From Dugong dugon (lineage: Eukaryota > Chordata > Mammalia > Sirenia > Dugongidae): a stretch of DNA of 64,000 nucleotides. The DNA lies in contig CM057461.1 in assembly GCA_030035585.1 (NCBI GenBank), positions 2,643,001 through 2,707,000 on the forward strand. The letters are read 5' to 3'. Below the pieces are notes generated by a model, which was given only the letters and a program-made list of their open reading frames with translations, was not told the DNA's origin and did no database searches. Positions 1 through 10,385 of the stretch are shown in pieces. Position numbers and translations under genes: made by a program. Positions within the stretch are counted from its first letter, which is position 1. Every line of letters starts with the position of its first letter.

Positions 1-416
1 TTGCTCCAAAAGGAAAACCAAAGAAGAACTGATGCATTTGAATTATGGTGTAATACATGATAAGATATCAAATATACTGCGGACTGCCAGAAGAACAAAT
101 AAATCTGTCTTGGAGGAAGTATTGCTAGAATGCTCCTTAGAAGCAAGGATGGCAAGACTTCAATTCCCTTACTGCTGACACATTATCAGGAGGGACCAGT
201 CCCTGGAGAAGGACATCATGCTTGGTAAAGTAGAAGGTCAGAGAAAAAGAGTAAGATCCTCCACGAGATGGATTGACACAGTGGCTGCAACAGTGAGCTC
301 AAACATAGCAACGATTGTGAGGATGGCACAGGATCAGGCAGTGTTTGGTTCCATTGTACACAGGGTCGCTATGAGCTGCAGTCAACTCCACTGCACTGAA
401 CAACAACCATCTTTGC
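1..416 (+). mobile_element. RTE (BovB-like) LINE, 3' end of ORF plus tail, 5'-truncated
   Basis: The plus strand encodes a decayed C-terminal reverse-transcriptase tail of RTE/BovB type. Around 191-330 it reads RRDQSLEKDIMLGKVEG and then a TRWIDTVAA segment, the usual RTE C-terminus. The last ~100 bp (ACGATTGTGAGGATGGCACA, then GTCGCTATGAG) is the tail that the local SINEs also carry. Stops interrupt the frame, so this is a dead fragment. The 5' part lies outside the window. Confidence 0.8.
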
Positions 417-429
417 TCTGAGGGTCTCT

Positions 430-628
430 CCTGCATGTACGTTACATGATGTTTAGCAGCATGCCTGGCCTCCACCCACTAGATGCCTATAGCATCCTCT
501 CCCAGTTTGACAATCAAAAATACCCCCCACTACATCCACTGCCAGGGAGTCAATTCTAACTCATAGTGACCCTGCAGGACATCACCAAATGTACCCTGCA
601 AAATTGCCCCTGGTTGAGAACCACTGAT
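430..628 (-). mobile_element. MER20-like hAT-Charlie relic with a SINE/RTE scrap inside
   Basis: The minus strand matches the MER20-type consensus I recall: it opens CAGTGGTTCTCAACCAGGGG and continues through the CCTCTACCCACTAGATGCC-like core. About 48 bp at roughly 531-578 (GAGTCAATTCTAACTCATAGTGACC-type, the end of an antisense SINE or RTE tail) interrupts it, so the retroposon landed in the older DNA transposon. Confidence 0.7.
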
Positions 629-644
629 TTAGACTTGACTGAAC

Positions 645-866
645 CAAGAGTCCCTGGGTGTTGCAAACATTTAACATACTTGGCTGCTAATGAAAAGTTG
701 GAGGTTCCAGTTCACCCAGAGGTTCCTCTGAAGAAAGGCCTGGCAATCTACTTAAAAAAAAAATCAGCCATTGAAAACCCTATGGAGCACAGTTCTACTC
801 TGACACATGTGCAGTTGCCATGAGTCGAAGTCAACTCAGCAGCAGCTGGTTTGGTTTTCTGGTTTT
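645..866 (+). mobile_element. AfroSINE, subtype A (long body)
   Basis: The tRNA-related head (GAGTCCCTGGGTGTTGCAAA) is followed by the subtype-A body (GAAAGGCCTGGCAATCTACTT, then AATCAGCCATTGAAAACCCT) and the RTE-like tail ending near CAGCAGCTGGTTTGGTT. Subtype A is recognised by the CAGCCATTGAAAACC body block. The copy is nearly full length and moderately diverged. Confidence 0.9.
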
Positions 867-1153
867 GCGTAGAAACACGCAGTAGTAACCGATGATCGAT
901 AGAAGCCAAGCCGATTAGACACACTCCTTGACCCCAAGCAGTTTCTGATTCTCTAAGCAGCTAGTACGGGCTAAGTATGTATCCTGACTTAACCGTTACA
1001 GACCCCAAACGAGCCTTCGTCTCATTTCCCTTTTTCTACAGAGTGTATCCAGCAACCCTTGATTCCTGATTTGATTCATGCAACTGATACCTGATTTAAT
1101 AAAAAAATTATTTGGTGGATAAGGTTTCCTTAGGAGAGTGTCAAAATTAATTA

Positions 1154-1612
1154 CAGTTGGCCCTCCATATCTGTGGGTTCCGAATCCGTGAATTCAACCA
1201 ACCTCGGATTGAAAATATTCAGGACAAAAAAAAGAAAGTTCCAAAAAGCAAAACTTGAATTTGCCATGTGCCAAGCACTACGCTGAATCCACGCGAATGA
1301 AGTGACGTGCAGCATCCCCTGCTGTAGCCTCCCACCATCTCACAGACCTTCAGTCTCTCTCCAGCACTCTGTGTTGGAGCTCACAAAGACTGAGAAAGCA
1401 CTGAGTGTTGAGTGTAAGCATTACAACTACTTGCATAGCACTTACATCATGTTAGGTATTATAAGTAATGTAGGGATGATTTAAAGTATACGGGAGGATG
1501 TGCACCGTTATATGCAAATACTACGCCGTTTTATATAACAGACTTGAGTATCCACGGATTTTCGTATCCACAGGGGCCCTGGAACCAATCCCCTGTGGAT
1601 ACTGAGGGATAA
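1154..1612 (+). mobile_element. MER2-type Tigger (TcMar) non-autonomous DNA transposon
   Basis: The left end CAGTTGGCCCTCCATATCTG directly follows a TA dinucleotide, as expected for TcMar. The right end carries CCACAGGGGCCCTGGAACCA and a GTGGATACTGAGGGAT terminus, which is the inverted counterpart. The core TATAAGTAATGTAGGGATGA and ATATGCAAATACTACGCC match MER2-like elements. It is a full-length, ancient fossil; the last terminal bases are eroded. Confidence 0.85.
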
Positions 1613-2317
1613 GCATATAAGAGATAAGCAAATAGGCAGATTGTTTAAGAGAAAAAAAGGTGTCTGCTCACATGATGTTCACCTGTCCAGGTGTTCAGTC
1701 CGCCAGAGAATAAGCCCTAGACACATCCAAACACGCGGCTGCATCCCCTGCGGAACTCCTGGCCGATTAGGACAGGCACAGCCCGGGCTGGGAGCCTCTG
1801 CAAACTGCTAGGGTGGGACCCTCCCTCAGGTAGACAGGAGCACCTGCCCAGGTGCTCCATGCAGAGGGAGCCGCAGCCTGAACAGGAGTTGGTGTGTTGG
1901 TTTATAGTAGGGCAGCGTGTCCCCGTTTTCTCAGACATTGTCCCATCATGACAGCCTAGGATAGGGCAGCATGAAGCGCCCTGCAAGCTCAGGAGACCTC
2001 CCTGCAGTGACTGGACTCCTGCAGGGCAGCGGCCCCAGCCAAGTGAAGAAAAAGGCATCCTTCCCCAAGTGGGGCGGAGGCTGGACGTTGGACTCTGCAA
2101 GTTTGCCTGGTTAGGCTTGCTGGGAGCAAACAAAACCCGCACTTTACCCCAACAAAGTGTTCACGATACCAGCCCGTGCAGGAAGGACTGTATGGCTCTA
2201 TTTTACCAGGTCTTACACTTTTGCCCCATTTTCTTTCTTTTTTAAAAAATATTTTCAAAAACTTTTCATTGTAGAGATCTATATGGACATTGATATCTAT
2301 GTCTATATCTATACACA

Positions 2318-2675
2318 CAGGCAATCCGTGGGTTACGAATGTCAGACTTACAACCTGCCGCTATGAACCAACCCCATAAAGTCCACTATATGAAAAATTC
2401 AAGGTACCTACAATGGTTCAGAATAGGAAATGGGTGCTGCTTTGCTATGCATCAGAACATTCTTATTACCGTATTACCTGTTAAAGATGTTTTGGTGTAT
2501 CTAGAAGTGTTTCTTTAACATTTTTTATGCATAGAAAGGCACACTATGTACTAAGACAAACGTTTGACTAACGGACGTTAGATAAGAACTCTACCTAACT
2601 GTCTCGACTCACCTACAATTTCAACTTAAAGACAGACTTAGGAAAAGAACTCGTTCTCAATCCGGGTACTGCCTG
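2318..2675. mobile_element. Short TIR element, Tigger-like
   Basis: The left end CAGGCAATCCGTGGGTTACG and the inverse of the right end (CAGGCAGTACCCGGATTGAG) form imperfect terminal inverted repeats around a 358-bp AT-rich body. The TIR type (CAGGCAGTCCCCGGGTTACG) is known to me from TcMar-Tigger families. I see no clear TA duplication, so the superfamily is likely rather than proven. Confidence 0.65.
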
Positions 2676-3560
2676 CACAATGCACAGACACACACACACG
2701 TACACCCGCACACACACGTATCAGAAAGTTCCCCGTTTCACCAATTCTTAGGAATACAATTCAGGGTAATTACATACATTCACCACGTTGCAGACCCGCC
2801 ACCACTATCTCCAAAACATTTTCACCCCCCTCCCCCAGGCAGAAACTCAGTACGTCTCAAGCACTAACTCCCACGCCCCCTCCTCCTGCGCCTGGTGACC
2901 ACTAGCAACCTTTGGTATCTATGCATTTGCCTATTCTAGACACTTCATATAAGTGGGATCATACAATATCTGTTCTTCTGTACCCACTTTCTCTCCCTCA
3001 GCATGATGTTTTCAAGGTCCATCCAGGTCGTAGCGCATAACAGGACTTCACTTCCCTTTGTGGCCGAATACTATTCCCTTGTATGATGGACAGGCTCCCT
3101 TGGAGCCCTGGTGGCATAGTGGTTAACAGCTCTGGCTGCTAACTAAAAGGTCAGCAGTTTGAATCCACCGGTGGCTCCTTGGAAACCCTATAGGGCAGTT
3201 CTTCTCTGCACTACGAGGTCGATGAGTCAGAAGCGACTCACAGCAATGGATCTGGCTTTGGTTGTTTTTGTAGGATGGGTCCCATTTTGCTTATCCTTTT
3301 ATCTCTTGATGGACACTTGGGTGGTTTCCACCCTTTGGCTGTTGTGAATCATGCTGCACTGAGCTTTGGGGCACACATGTCTGTCTGAGGCCCTGCTTTC
3401 AAGTCTCTCAGGAATATACCGAGGAGTAAAATCGCTGGGCCACGTGGTAGCTCTGTGTTTAACCTTTTGAGGAACAACCCAGTTGTTTTCTGCCCTATTT
3501 TCTGGCAGGCTCTCTACAGAGATCCTGGCAAATCCACCCAACTGGACAAACACCCACGAT
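2676..3560 (-). mobile_element. Old L1 (L1M-type) 3' region, antisense, split by a SINE
   Basis: The sequence is the complement of the familiar L1M 3' end: TAAGTGGGATCATACAATAT, AGCATGATGTTTTCAAGGTC, then after the SINE TGATGGACACTTGGGTGGTT and CGAGGAGTAAAATCGCTGGG. The SINE at 3102-3264 interrupts it. A short CA repeat lies near 2683-2722. Confidence 0.8.
3102..3264 (+). mobile_element. AfroSINE, subtype B (short body), inside L1
   Basis: The head GGAGCCCTGGTGGCATAGTG joins directly to CTCCTTGGAAACCCTATAGG and the tail GATGAGTCAGAAGCGACTCA. Subtype B lacks the middle body block of A and C. It is nested in the older L1 fragment. Confidence 0.9.
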
Positions 3561-3609
3561 AAACGAGAAAGGGCACGCCCTCACCCCCATGGCTGGTCCT
3601 TTATCTAGA

Positions 3610-3823
3610 ACAGTGGTTCTGGTCAAGGGTGACTTTGATCCCCAGGGGACACAGGGCCATGTCTGGCGATATCTGTGTTGTCACAGCTGGGGAGGGCATG
3701 CTGCTGGCATCTCATGGGTGGAACCCAAGGATGCTGCTCAACACTCCGCAAAGCTCAGGATGGTCCCCATCACAGAGAATCATCCAGCCGCAAATGTCAG
3801 CAGTGTCAAGGTGGGGAAACCCC
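3610..3823 (+). mobile_element. MER20-like hAT-Charlie relic
   Basis: It begins CAGTGGTTCTGGTCAAGGGT and runs through CAGGGGACACAGGGCCATGT, GTTGTCACAGCTGGGGAGGG and GATGCTGCTCAACACTCCGC to a GTGGGGAAACCCC end. This matches the ~220-bp MER20-type element nearly full length. Families of this class supply regulatory sites in placental mammals; no activity can be read from sequence alone. Confidence 0.75.
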
Positions 3824-4559
3824 GGTCTCCAGCAAAGAAGGAGAGAGGCTTTGTGTACCCCACATGCAGGAGTGGTGGGCACCAGCCAGCCCTCCTGTAT
3901 CCAGCCAGGTCACATGGCCGGGCTTTTTAATAAACACCTCAATTCAAGCATTATCGGACAGAGTTTATAGCACAAGAGCCTGGAGACTTGGCTGTGCAGG
4001 CACCTCAATTTACCCAGTTTTAGAAATAGCGGGTTACGTCACAGACTTCCAGCTCCCCTCCCAGGCACACTCCTGAAAGGGGGGCTGGGGCACAAGCAGG
4101 TGAAGAGGCCAACGCGCCCACCTGAGGAGGCCCGGAGCCCAGGCCAGGTGCCTCCCCTCCTGCCCTGGAGCTCAGCTTTAAGTACCACCCTGGAACAATG
4201 GTTAAAAAACCATTTCCAGCCTCGGCAAAAACCCAGAGAGACCTGCCCGAAAAACACGGGAAGGCTGCCCTAATGATGGCGGCGTCCAGCTTCGCTCTCA
4301 TCCACTGGCACTTGGTCAAAATTTCTCAGCCACCAATTAACCAACCTGTTGGATCTCACAGCCCGCCCAGCCGTCAACAACATCCGTGGCCTACTACATC
4401 ACTCGCACTGAAAACCAGCCGCTCTGCCTTTAACGAGCCAAGAGCCTCCTGCTCCCAAGACAAGGCACACATGGGCTGGGCAGGGACAGGGTGAGAGGCA
4501 GAAGCCTGATAAGAAGGAGCAGACGGCTTCATTCTCCCTTCCAGCCAAAAGCTGATTAG
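3824..4559. other. Unassigned non-coding DNA
   Basis: This GC-moderate stretch has no recognisable repeat or exon. Open frames on both strands are short, and I see no codon bias or splice-site support. Confidence 0.4.
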
Positions 4560-4900
4560 CTCTCCTCGGGAATAATACGTTTGTTTTGCCGCCTGAACCT
4601 GATTGAGGGGGACAAGTGGAGTTTTTCAACCTTGTTAGAGCCTTCGAATTATCAACTTGGTTAAGCGCAGTCTCCAGTTGCGGGGAGCACCGCCTTCTCC
4701 GGCACCGATGTTCCAGAAAATTAGATTTCCCTTTTCCTAACCTCTCCCAGTGGAACTGATTTTGAAAAATGCAGATCCATCAAAAAGCCAATCCGAAAAT
4801 ATCCTTCCGTTTGGCAAGAGAACTTCCATTTCTTGTTTCACAGGTTTCCTGAGACCTGCCAATCACTAACCTGGGTGAACCCGCTAGCACGGGGAGGGAG
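4560..4900. promoter_or_regulatory. Candidate conserved noncoding element
   Basis: This repeat-free block contains GATTAGCTC, AATTATCAACTTGGTTAAG, AAATTAGATTTCCC and AAGCCAATCC, which are homeodomain-like and CCAAT-like sites. The complexity is high and no repeat signature is present. The call rests on composition alone; conservation has not been tested. Confidence 0.3.
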
Positions 4901-4942
4901 GATGAGAGCGTTGAGCTTTCAGGAGGTGGTAAGTTATGAGTA

Positions 4943-5090
4943 AGAGGCCCCGGTGGCATAACGTTTAACAGCTGGGCTGCTAACCCACCACTACGATCGT
5001 GAGGATGGCACGGGACCTGGCAGTGTTTCTGGTGTATATACAGGGTCACTGCGGGTCAGGACTGACTTGACGCCACCTAAAAACCGCAAC
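4943..5090 (+). mobile_element. Chimeric SINE: AfroSINE head joined to RTE tail
   Basis: About 45 bp of AfroSINE head (CCCCGGTGGCATAACGTTTA, GGGCTGCTAACCCA) runs straight into the RTE LINE terminus (GATCGTGAGGATGGCACGGG, CAGTGTTTCTGGTGTATATA). The usual SINE body is absent. This is a template-switch type product or a deleted Gly-SINE relative. Confidence 0.7.
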
Positions 5091-5199
5091 TAACCCACCT
5101 AGTGATCTGCTCCTGGAGAGATCACAGCCTCTGTGGGGACCATGGTCTCGGGGAATATCTAGCTCAATTGCCGTAACACAGTTTATAAAGACAACGTTC

Positions 5200-6072
5200 T
5201 ACATTCTACCTTGGTGAGTAGCGTCTGGGGTCTTAAAAGCCTGTGAGCAGCCGTCTAAGACACTCCACTGGTCTCACCCCTTTGGGAGCAAGGGAGAGTG
5301 AAGAGAACAGGATACAAGGAAAAGATTAGTCCAAAGGACTAATGGACCACAGCTACCACGGCCTCCACCAGACTGAGTCCAGTACAGCTAGATGGTGCCC
5401 GGCTACCACCACTGACTGCTCTGACCTGGATCACAACAGAGGGTTCTGGACAGAGCTGGAGAAAGATGGAGAACAAAACTCTAACACCCACAAAAAGACC
5501 AGATTTACTGGCCTGAAAGAGACTGGAGAAACCCCGAGAGTATGGCCCCCAGACACCCTTTCAGCTCAGTGGTGAAGTCACTTCTGAGGTTCACCGTTCA
5601 GCCAGGGATTGGACAGCCCCATACAACAAAACGGGACTAACGAGGCACAGCAGTCTAGGGACAAGGACTAGAAGACAGGAGGGGACAGGAAAGCTGGTGA
5701 TAGGGAACCCAAGGTTGAGTAAGGACAGTGTTGACATGCAGTGGGGTTGTTAACCATTGTCATAGGGCAATATGTGTACTAACTGTTTAATGAGAAACTA
5801 TTTTGTTCTGTAAACTTTCATCTAAAGTGAGAACAGCAGCACAACTGGAGGAATGTAATCGATGTCACTGAATTGTGCATGCAGAAATTTTTGAAATGGT
5901 GTATCTTTGGCTATGTATATTTTCACCAAAAAAAAAAAAAGGTCGAGAAGGGAGAGTGTTGACATGTTGTGAGGTTGTTAACCAATATCATGAAACAGTA
6001 TGTGTACTGACAGTTTAATGAGAAACTATTTGCTCTGTAAACCTTCACCTAAAGTACAACTTAAAAAAAAAA
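5200..6072 (+). mobile_element. Composite L1-type 3'UTR retroposon, copy 1
   Basis: It shares long blocks with 23510-24350: ATGGACCACAGCTACCACGG, CAGCTAGATGGTGCCCGGCT, GAAACCCCGAGAGTATGGCC and a GTTGTTAACCATTGTCATAG module. Two A-rich ends (near 5928-5941 and 6062-6072) close it. The GTTGACATG...AATGAGAAACTATTT module occurs twice (about 5728-5815 and 5957-6050), separated by a GATGTCACTGAATTGTGCAT block. I read it as an afrotherian L1 3'UTR with duplicated modules; no ORF is attached. Confidence 0.65.
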
Positions 6073-6172
6073 GATTACAGACTACAAAACCCTATGGGGC
6101 AATTGTACTGTGTCACATGGGTTTGCTAGGAGTTGGAAATTAAGTCGGTGGCACCCAACAACAACAACAAAT
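6073..6172 (+). mobile_element. AfroSINE, subtype C, 5'-truncated
   Basis: Only the second half remains: GATTACAGACTACAAAACCC, TATGGGGCAATTGTACTGTG and a GTGGCACCCAACAACAACAA end. It abuts the A-rich end of the preceding L1 3'UTR. Confidence 0.75.
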
Positions 6173-6460
6173 CATGAATTCTCTGAGTAGCATCTTTATA
6201 GGGAAGGCTGCCCTGTCTTTCCTGCACCTGGGATACCTCTCACCTCCTACAACAAAATTCCATCTTCTGCAGCCCTTACAGAATTCCACCTTTCCCCGGT
6301 AGACTTCCCACCTCTGTCTCCCAAGGCCAGAGAGCGATGTCCTGGAGAATCTGCTCAGCGGGCTCCTCCTTTATCTCTGACCTCATAGTGCCCTGCTTTC
6401 GGACTCGTTCATTTCTCACACCCCTTCTCACAACTCGGACTCACGGCGCCCCCCCCCCCC
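6173..6460. other. Unassigned non-coding DNA
   Basis: No gene or clear repeat is seen. A run of C (about 6450-6461) precedes the next SINE. Confidence 0.4.
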
Positions 6461-6461
6461 C

Positions 6462-6560
6462 AAATGTGTGTCAGAGTAGAACTGTGCTCCATAGAGTTTT
6501 CAATTACTGGTTTTCAGAAGTAGATTGCCAGGTCTTTCTTCTGAGGCACCTTCATCTGTT
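6462..6560 (-). mobile_element. AfroSINE, subtype A, internal fragment
   Basis: Antisense body: GTGTCAGAGTAGAACTGTGC, CCATAGAGTTTTCAATTACT, GCCAGGTCTTTCTTCTGAGG. The head and the extreme tail are missing. Confidence 0.8.
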
Positions 6561-7402
6561 ACTTCTCTTTCTGCAACATGAGACAAAATCTGACTCAAGT
6601 AGTTTAGACTACGATGTGATTGACAGGCTTTGCAGCAGTGATGTCTGTGCGGGGGGCGGTGAGCCAGCTTCTTGGCACCACCTGGAGCTCCCAACCCCCA
6701 GCTGTTCTCTCTGTTTGGACACCAGCTGCAGCTGCTGCAGCACACCTCACCCTCCCCTCTCATGTCCAGGGAAGGAGGAGATTCTTTCGCAGGAATCATG
6801 AGAACCACAGGCGTCTCATGGCCCTGTCTGGATCCCAGCTCATCCATCCCAGTGCCTCAGAAACGAGAGGTGCTGCTCAGTGAGACTGGGTCCCCTTCGC
6901 ACCCCAGAACCCAGGGAGAAGTCCCACAGGGAGCATGCGGCTACCAGTGGAGGGGTTCTGCAGACAAGAACCGAGGTCCCGGTACCCAAGGCAAGGTACA
7001 CGGGTGAGGAATGGACACACAAGCATGCCCCTCTAGCTCCCAAGCAGCCCTCCAGTTCCCTGAGGATCAGCATGTGGCGCAGTCCCTCACTGCCCTCCCA
7101 GGGAGCACACTGCTGACCCCTGGGCAGCATAACTGTTCCCTCCTACGAGGTCTTTGGCATCAGCTGGAAGCCACACAGGAGCATGGTTATACTTCCAAGA
7201 GGGTCCTTTGTTTCCCCCAAATGAAGCCCTTCCCCAACACACGTGTAATCGGCTGCCCCGGTTGAGGCTGACCACACCTCTCGCTGCATCTGGCAGGAGG
7301 GAGGCTCGTCCGCTTAAAGCAGAAAGCTCTGAAGCACAATCGCCCCTCGCCACTCCAGCTCACTGCAGACGCGCCCTTGCCTCGCGCCTCCAATCTGAAA
7401 AA
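6561..7402. other. Unassigned GC-moderate DNA
   Basis: Overlapping open frames occur on both strands, as in GC-rich noncoding DNA. None begins with a convincing domain or shows exon-like splice borders. No repeat was recognised. Confidence 0.4.
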
Positions 7403-7610
7403 AATCCAGCTGTTCTTGAGTCCACTCCCAGTCTTGGCGACCTCACGTGGTCAGAGTAAAACTGGGCTCCACAGGGTTTTCAGTGGCTAATTTTTCAGAA
7501 GTAGATCACCAGCCCTTCCTTCTGAGGTGCCTCTGGGTGGACTCAAACCTCCAGCCTCTTGATGAGCAGCTGAGCACGTTCACCGTGTGCACCACCCAGG
7601 TTCCCGCAGG
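7403..7610 (-). mobile_element. AfroSINE, subtype A
   Basis: Antisense copy: TGGTCAGAGTAAAACTGGGC, CCACAGGGTTTTCAGTGGCT, CCTTCTGAGGTGCCTCTGGG, GTGCACCACCCAGGTTCCC. It is nearly full length and includes the tRNA-like head at its right end. Confidence 0.9.
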
Positions 7611-7781
7611 CTGCAAAGCGGCCTTCATCTGCACGTGGAATGAACAGCTCTCTCCATCTGGTTCTAAAAACACTTACTTAGTGGCTTGTCCATGTTGGGA
7701 CAAACGTGCCCAGGGCCGTCAACAACAGCTCCAGTATCAGAGTTCTCCTGACAGATGCTGCTGACCAGGCTTCGGAACAGC

Positions 7782-7925
7782 GTTCCTAGCAACCGCCCAG
7801 ATCCCTCGCCCGGCCCCGCCCCCGGCCCGCCCCCTGGCCCGGCCCCGCCCCCTCGTCCTGCCCCAGGAGCCAGCTCCTGGGTGTCCTCTGGGTGCTGCTG
7901 GACAGCGTGGCTGGAGATTGGCCAC
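7782..7925. promoter_or_regulatory. Candidate promoter: X-box, GC-box cluster, inverted CCAAT
   Basis: GTTCCTAGCAAC at 7782-7793 fits the RFX X-box palindrome. About 60 bp of repeated CGGCCCCGCCCC-type GC boxes follow (7801-7862), then ATTGG at 7917-7921 (inverted CCAAT). This combination is typical of TATA-less mammalian promoters, and X-boxes favour ciliary genes. No adjoining first exon was identified. The minus strand of the GC cluster is also G-quadruplex prone. Confidence 0.35.
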
Positions 7926-9379
7926 AGACCACAGAACACCATTCATAATCACGCTCAACGGATCCCTTATCCGACACACGGGCTAATCCCAGCCCCCCAT
8001 GTACTACAAGGGATTAAGAAGGGAAGGAATAAATGAGAGTTTAGACGTGACTTGGCCTCCATAAGCCAAATATGAAGTCACATTGGAGCCGAGGCAGGCG
8101 GTATACGGCTTTCCCTCCTGCTCGGGAAATTACCAGAACTGCGTCCACAGTGCCTGGAATAACCCTGCCATCTCAAGAAGGACTCAGGGTGGGTGGCGGG
8201 GTGGGGAGGGAGCTGGGTGTAGAGAGGAGAGCTCACCCCAGCTCCCCTGGAGTGAGGTGGTGGGGGTGGCTGCAGGCTGGGCTGAGTGAGGGGGAGGGGC
8301 AGCGGCCTGCTGAGCCCCCCTGTGACCCTGCGAGGGGCTCACTGCTCCACATGGGGGTCAACAGCATGCAGTGGGTAAGGAGATAGGTGAGGATATCATC
8401 ACATGCTTCACAAAACGAACCAGCACCCTGCCCATCCTCCAACCCGGTAAGTGAGGCCTGGGTCTGGGTCAAATGCAGTGGGGACTAGGGACACGGAGGG
8501 GACCCCAGCCCTGGCTTTGGGGTGCCCAGCTCATAGCACAGCTGGAGAGAGATGCACACAAAGAACAAAGGAGCTGGCCAGATGTCACAGACAGCACGAT
8601 GTCACGGGCCAGGTGGTGACTTGTTCTGACATGGCGGATGGGCCCCCAAGAGAAAGGTCCAAGAGCTGGGCCTGACAAAGAAGGGGTGGAAAGCAGGAGA
8701 TGCTGGGAAAGGCATCGGGGAGCGGAGGTGGGAACTCCCGGGAAACAGCAGGGAATCAGTGCAGGAGAGGGCAAGGGGTAGGGGACAAGGGGACCATGGT
8801 CTAGATGAGCTGCAAAGGTCGCCTCTGACCAGTCTCCACTGGGCTTGCTGGAGACCACCTGGCAGAATGTGTGCACGCTGATGCACACACACGTGGAGAT
8901 CCCATCTCTCCAGCCGACAGAGCCCCACTTCTGAGAGCTGGGCCAGGAAGTACCCATTTTAGCGAAAACACAGCTGAGGCTCTAGGACACCAACACTTGG
9001 GTCAGAGACCACAAGATCAGCAAAGGCCGAGGAAAGACGAGGATGCCCACCTGACTGTCCACCAGGAGCCCTGTCTCCTGCCCTCACTGGCTGGATCCCG
9101 AGGCCTGGGCCAATGACCCCCACTGAAGTATACTCCCATTAACAGCAAAAAAGTCTGAAGCCCCTGACCCTGACTGAGGCTTGCTGGAGCAGGAGACACC
9201 CCAAGACCAAAACCAGGGCCCCTGCTATCTGAGCAATGCCACGGTCTCACCCCATCCAGTGGTCCAGGAGGCCTTGCTGGTCCTCGGTGCTGATGGACCA
9301 GGGAAGCCAAGGTCGGCCCAGCACGGAAAGGAATCGCCAGGAGCCACACTGTATCGGTCCTCCCCCAGTTTCTTCACTG
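7926..9379. other. Unassigned GC-rich DNA
   Basis: It is G-rich (for example GGGTGGCGGGGTGGGGAGGG near 8189) with overlapping open frames on both strands. I recognise no exon or repeat. Confidence 0.4.
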
Positions 9380-10165
9380 TTGTTCTAAGGTGCCATCCAG
9401 TAGGTTCCGACTCACAGCGACCCCATGTACAACAGAATGAAACACCACCCGGTCCTGCGCCATCCTCACAATCGTTGCTATGCAGGAGCCCACTGCTGCA
9501 GCCACTGTGTCAATCCATCTCATTGACGGTCTTCCTCCTTTTTTGCTGACCCTCTACTTTCGCAAGTGGTTAAGAGCTCGGCTGCTAACCAAAAGGTCAC
9601 CAGTTCGAATCCACCAGCTGCTCCTTGGAAACCCTATGAGGCAATTCTACATTGTTCTATAGGGTCACTATGAGTTGGAAGCGACTCAATGGCAAAGGGT
9701 ATCTTTCCCCCCTATTTTACCAAGCATGTTGTTCGAAGTACGTGAGACAAAGTCTCACCATCTTTGCTTCTGAGGAGCATTCTGGCTGTACTTCTTCCAA
9801 GACAGATTTGTTCATTCTTCTGGCAGGCCATGGTGTATTCAATATTGTTCGCCAACCCCATAATTCAAAGGCATCAATTCTTCCTCAGTCTTCCTTATTC
9901 ATTGTCCAGCTTTCCCATGCACGTGAAGAGATTGAAAATATCATGGCTTGGGTCAGCTGCACCTTAGTCCTCAAAGTGACATCTTTGCTTTTTAGCATTT
10001 TAAAGAGGTCTTTCGCAGCAGATTTACCTACTGCAAACCTTACATAGAAGTATTTTTAGATCAATCACTGGAACTAGAATCACCTTGTCACAGTGCATCA
10101 CCACTTCTGTGGCTCTCAATACTTTTTGTCAGGCTTTTTCTACATCAGTTTAATATTTCTTTCAG
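9380..10165 (-). mobile_element. RTE (BovB-like) LINE 3' portion, antisense, split by a SINE
   Basis: The minus strand carries the RTE C-terminal RT region. Plus-strand landmarks are GGTGCCATCCAGTAGGTTCC, CGCCATCCTCACAATCGTTG, ATTCTGGCTGTACTTCTTCC, AATTCAAAGGCATCAATTCT and TTTAAAGAGGTCTTTCGCAG. The SINE at 9556-9704 interrupts it. The far end dissolves near 10160. The open plus-strand frame at 9652-10047 is only the antisense of this LINE. Confidence 0.85.
9556..9704 (+). mobile_element. AfroSINE, subtype B, inside RTE
   Basis: AAGTGGTTAAGAGCTCGGCT, ACCAGTTCGAATCCACCAGC (B-box region) and CTATAGGGTCACTATGAGTT identify it. The first bases of the head are lost. It is nested in the RTE copy, so it is the younger insertion. 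Confidence 0.9.
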
Positions 10166-10169
10166 CAGA

Positions 10170-10385
10170 GTAGCAGGTCCTGGGTGTTGCAAACAGCTTG
10201 CACTCAGCCACCAGCCAAAATGTTGGCTATTCGAACCCACCTAGTGGCACTGTGGCAGAAAGGTCTGGTGACTGGCTTCACAAAATCAGCCGTTCAAAAC
10301 CCTCTGGAGCACAGTTCTACCCTGACATGCATGGGGTCGCCATGAGTTGGGGTTGACTCAAGGACAGCGGTTTTCTTTGCTTGTC
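10170..10385 (+). mobile_element. AfroSINE, subtype A, diverged
   Basis: GGTCCTGGGTGTTGCAAACA, AAAATCAGCCGTTCAAAACC, GGAGCACAGTTCTACCCTGA, GGGGTCGCCATGAGTTGGGG. It is a full-length but worn copy. Confidence 0.85.

Noticed and set aside
9652-10047. 131-residue plus-strand open frame
   Set aside because: It is the antisense of an RTE LINE coding region interrupted by a SINE.
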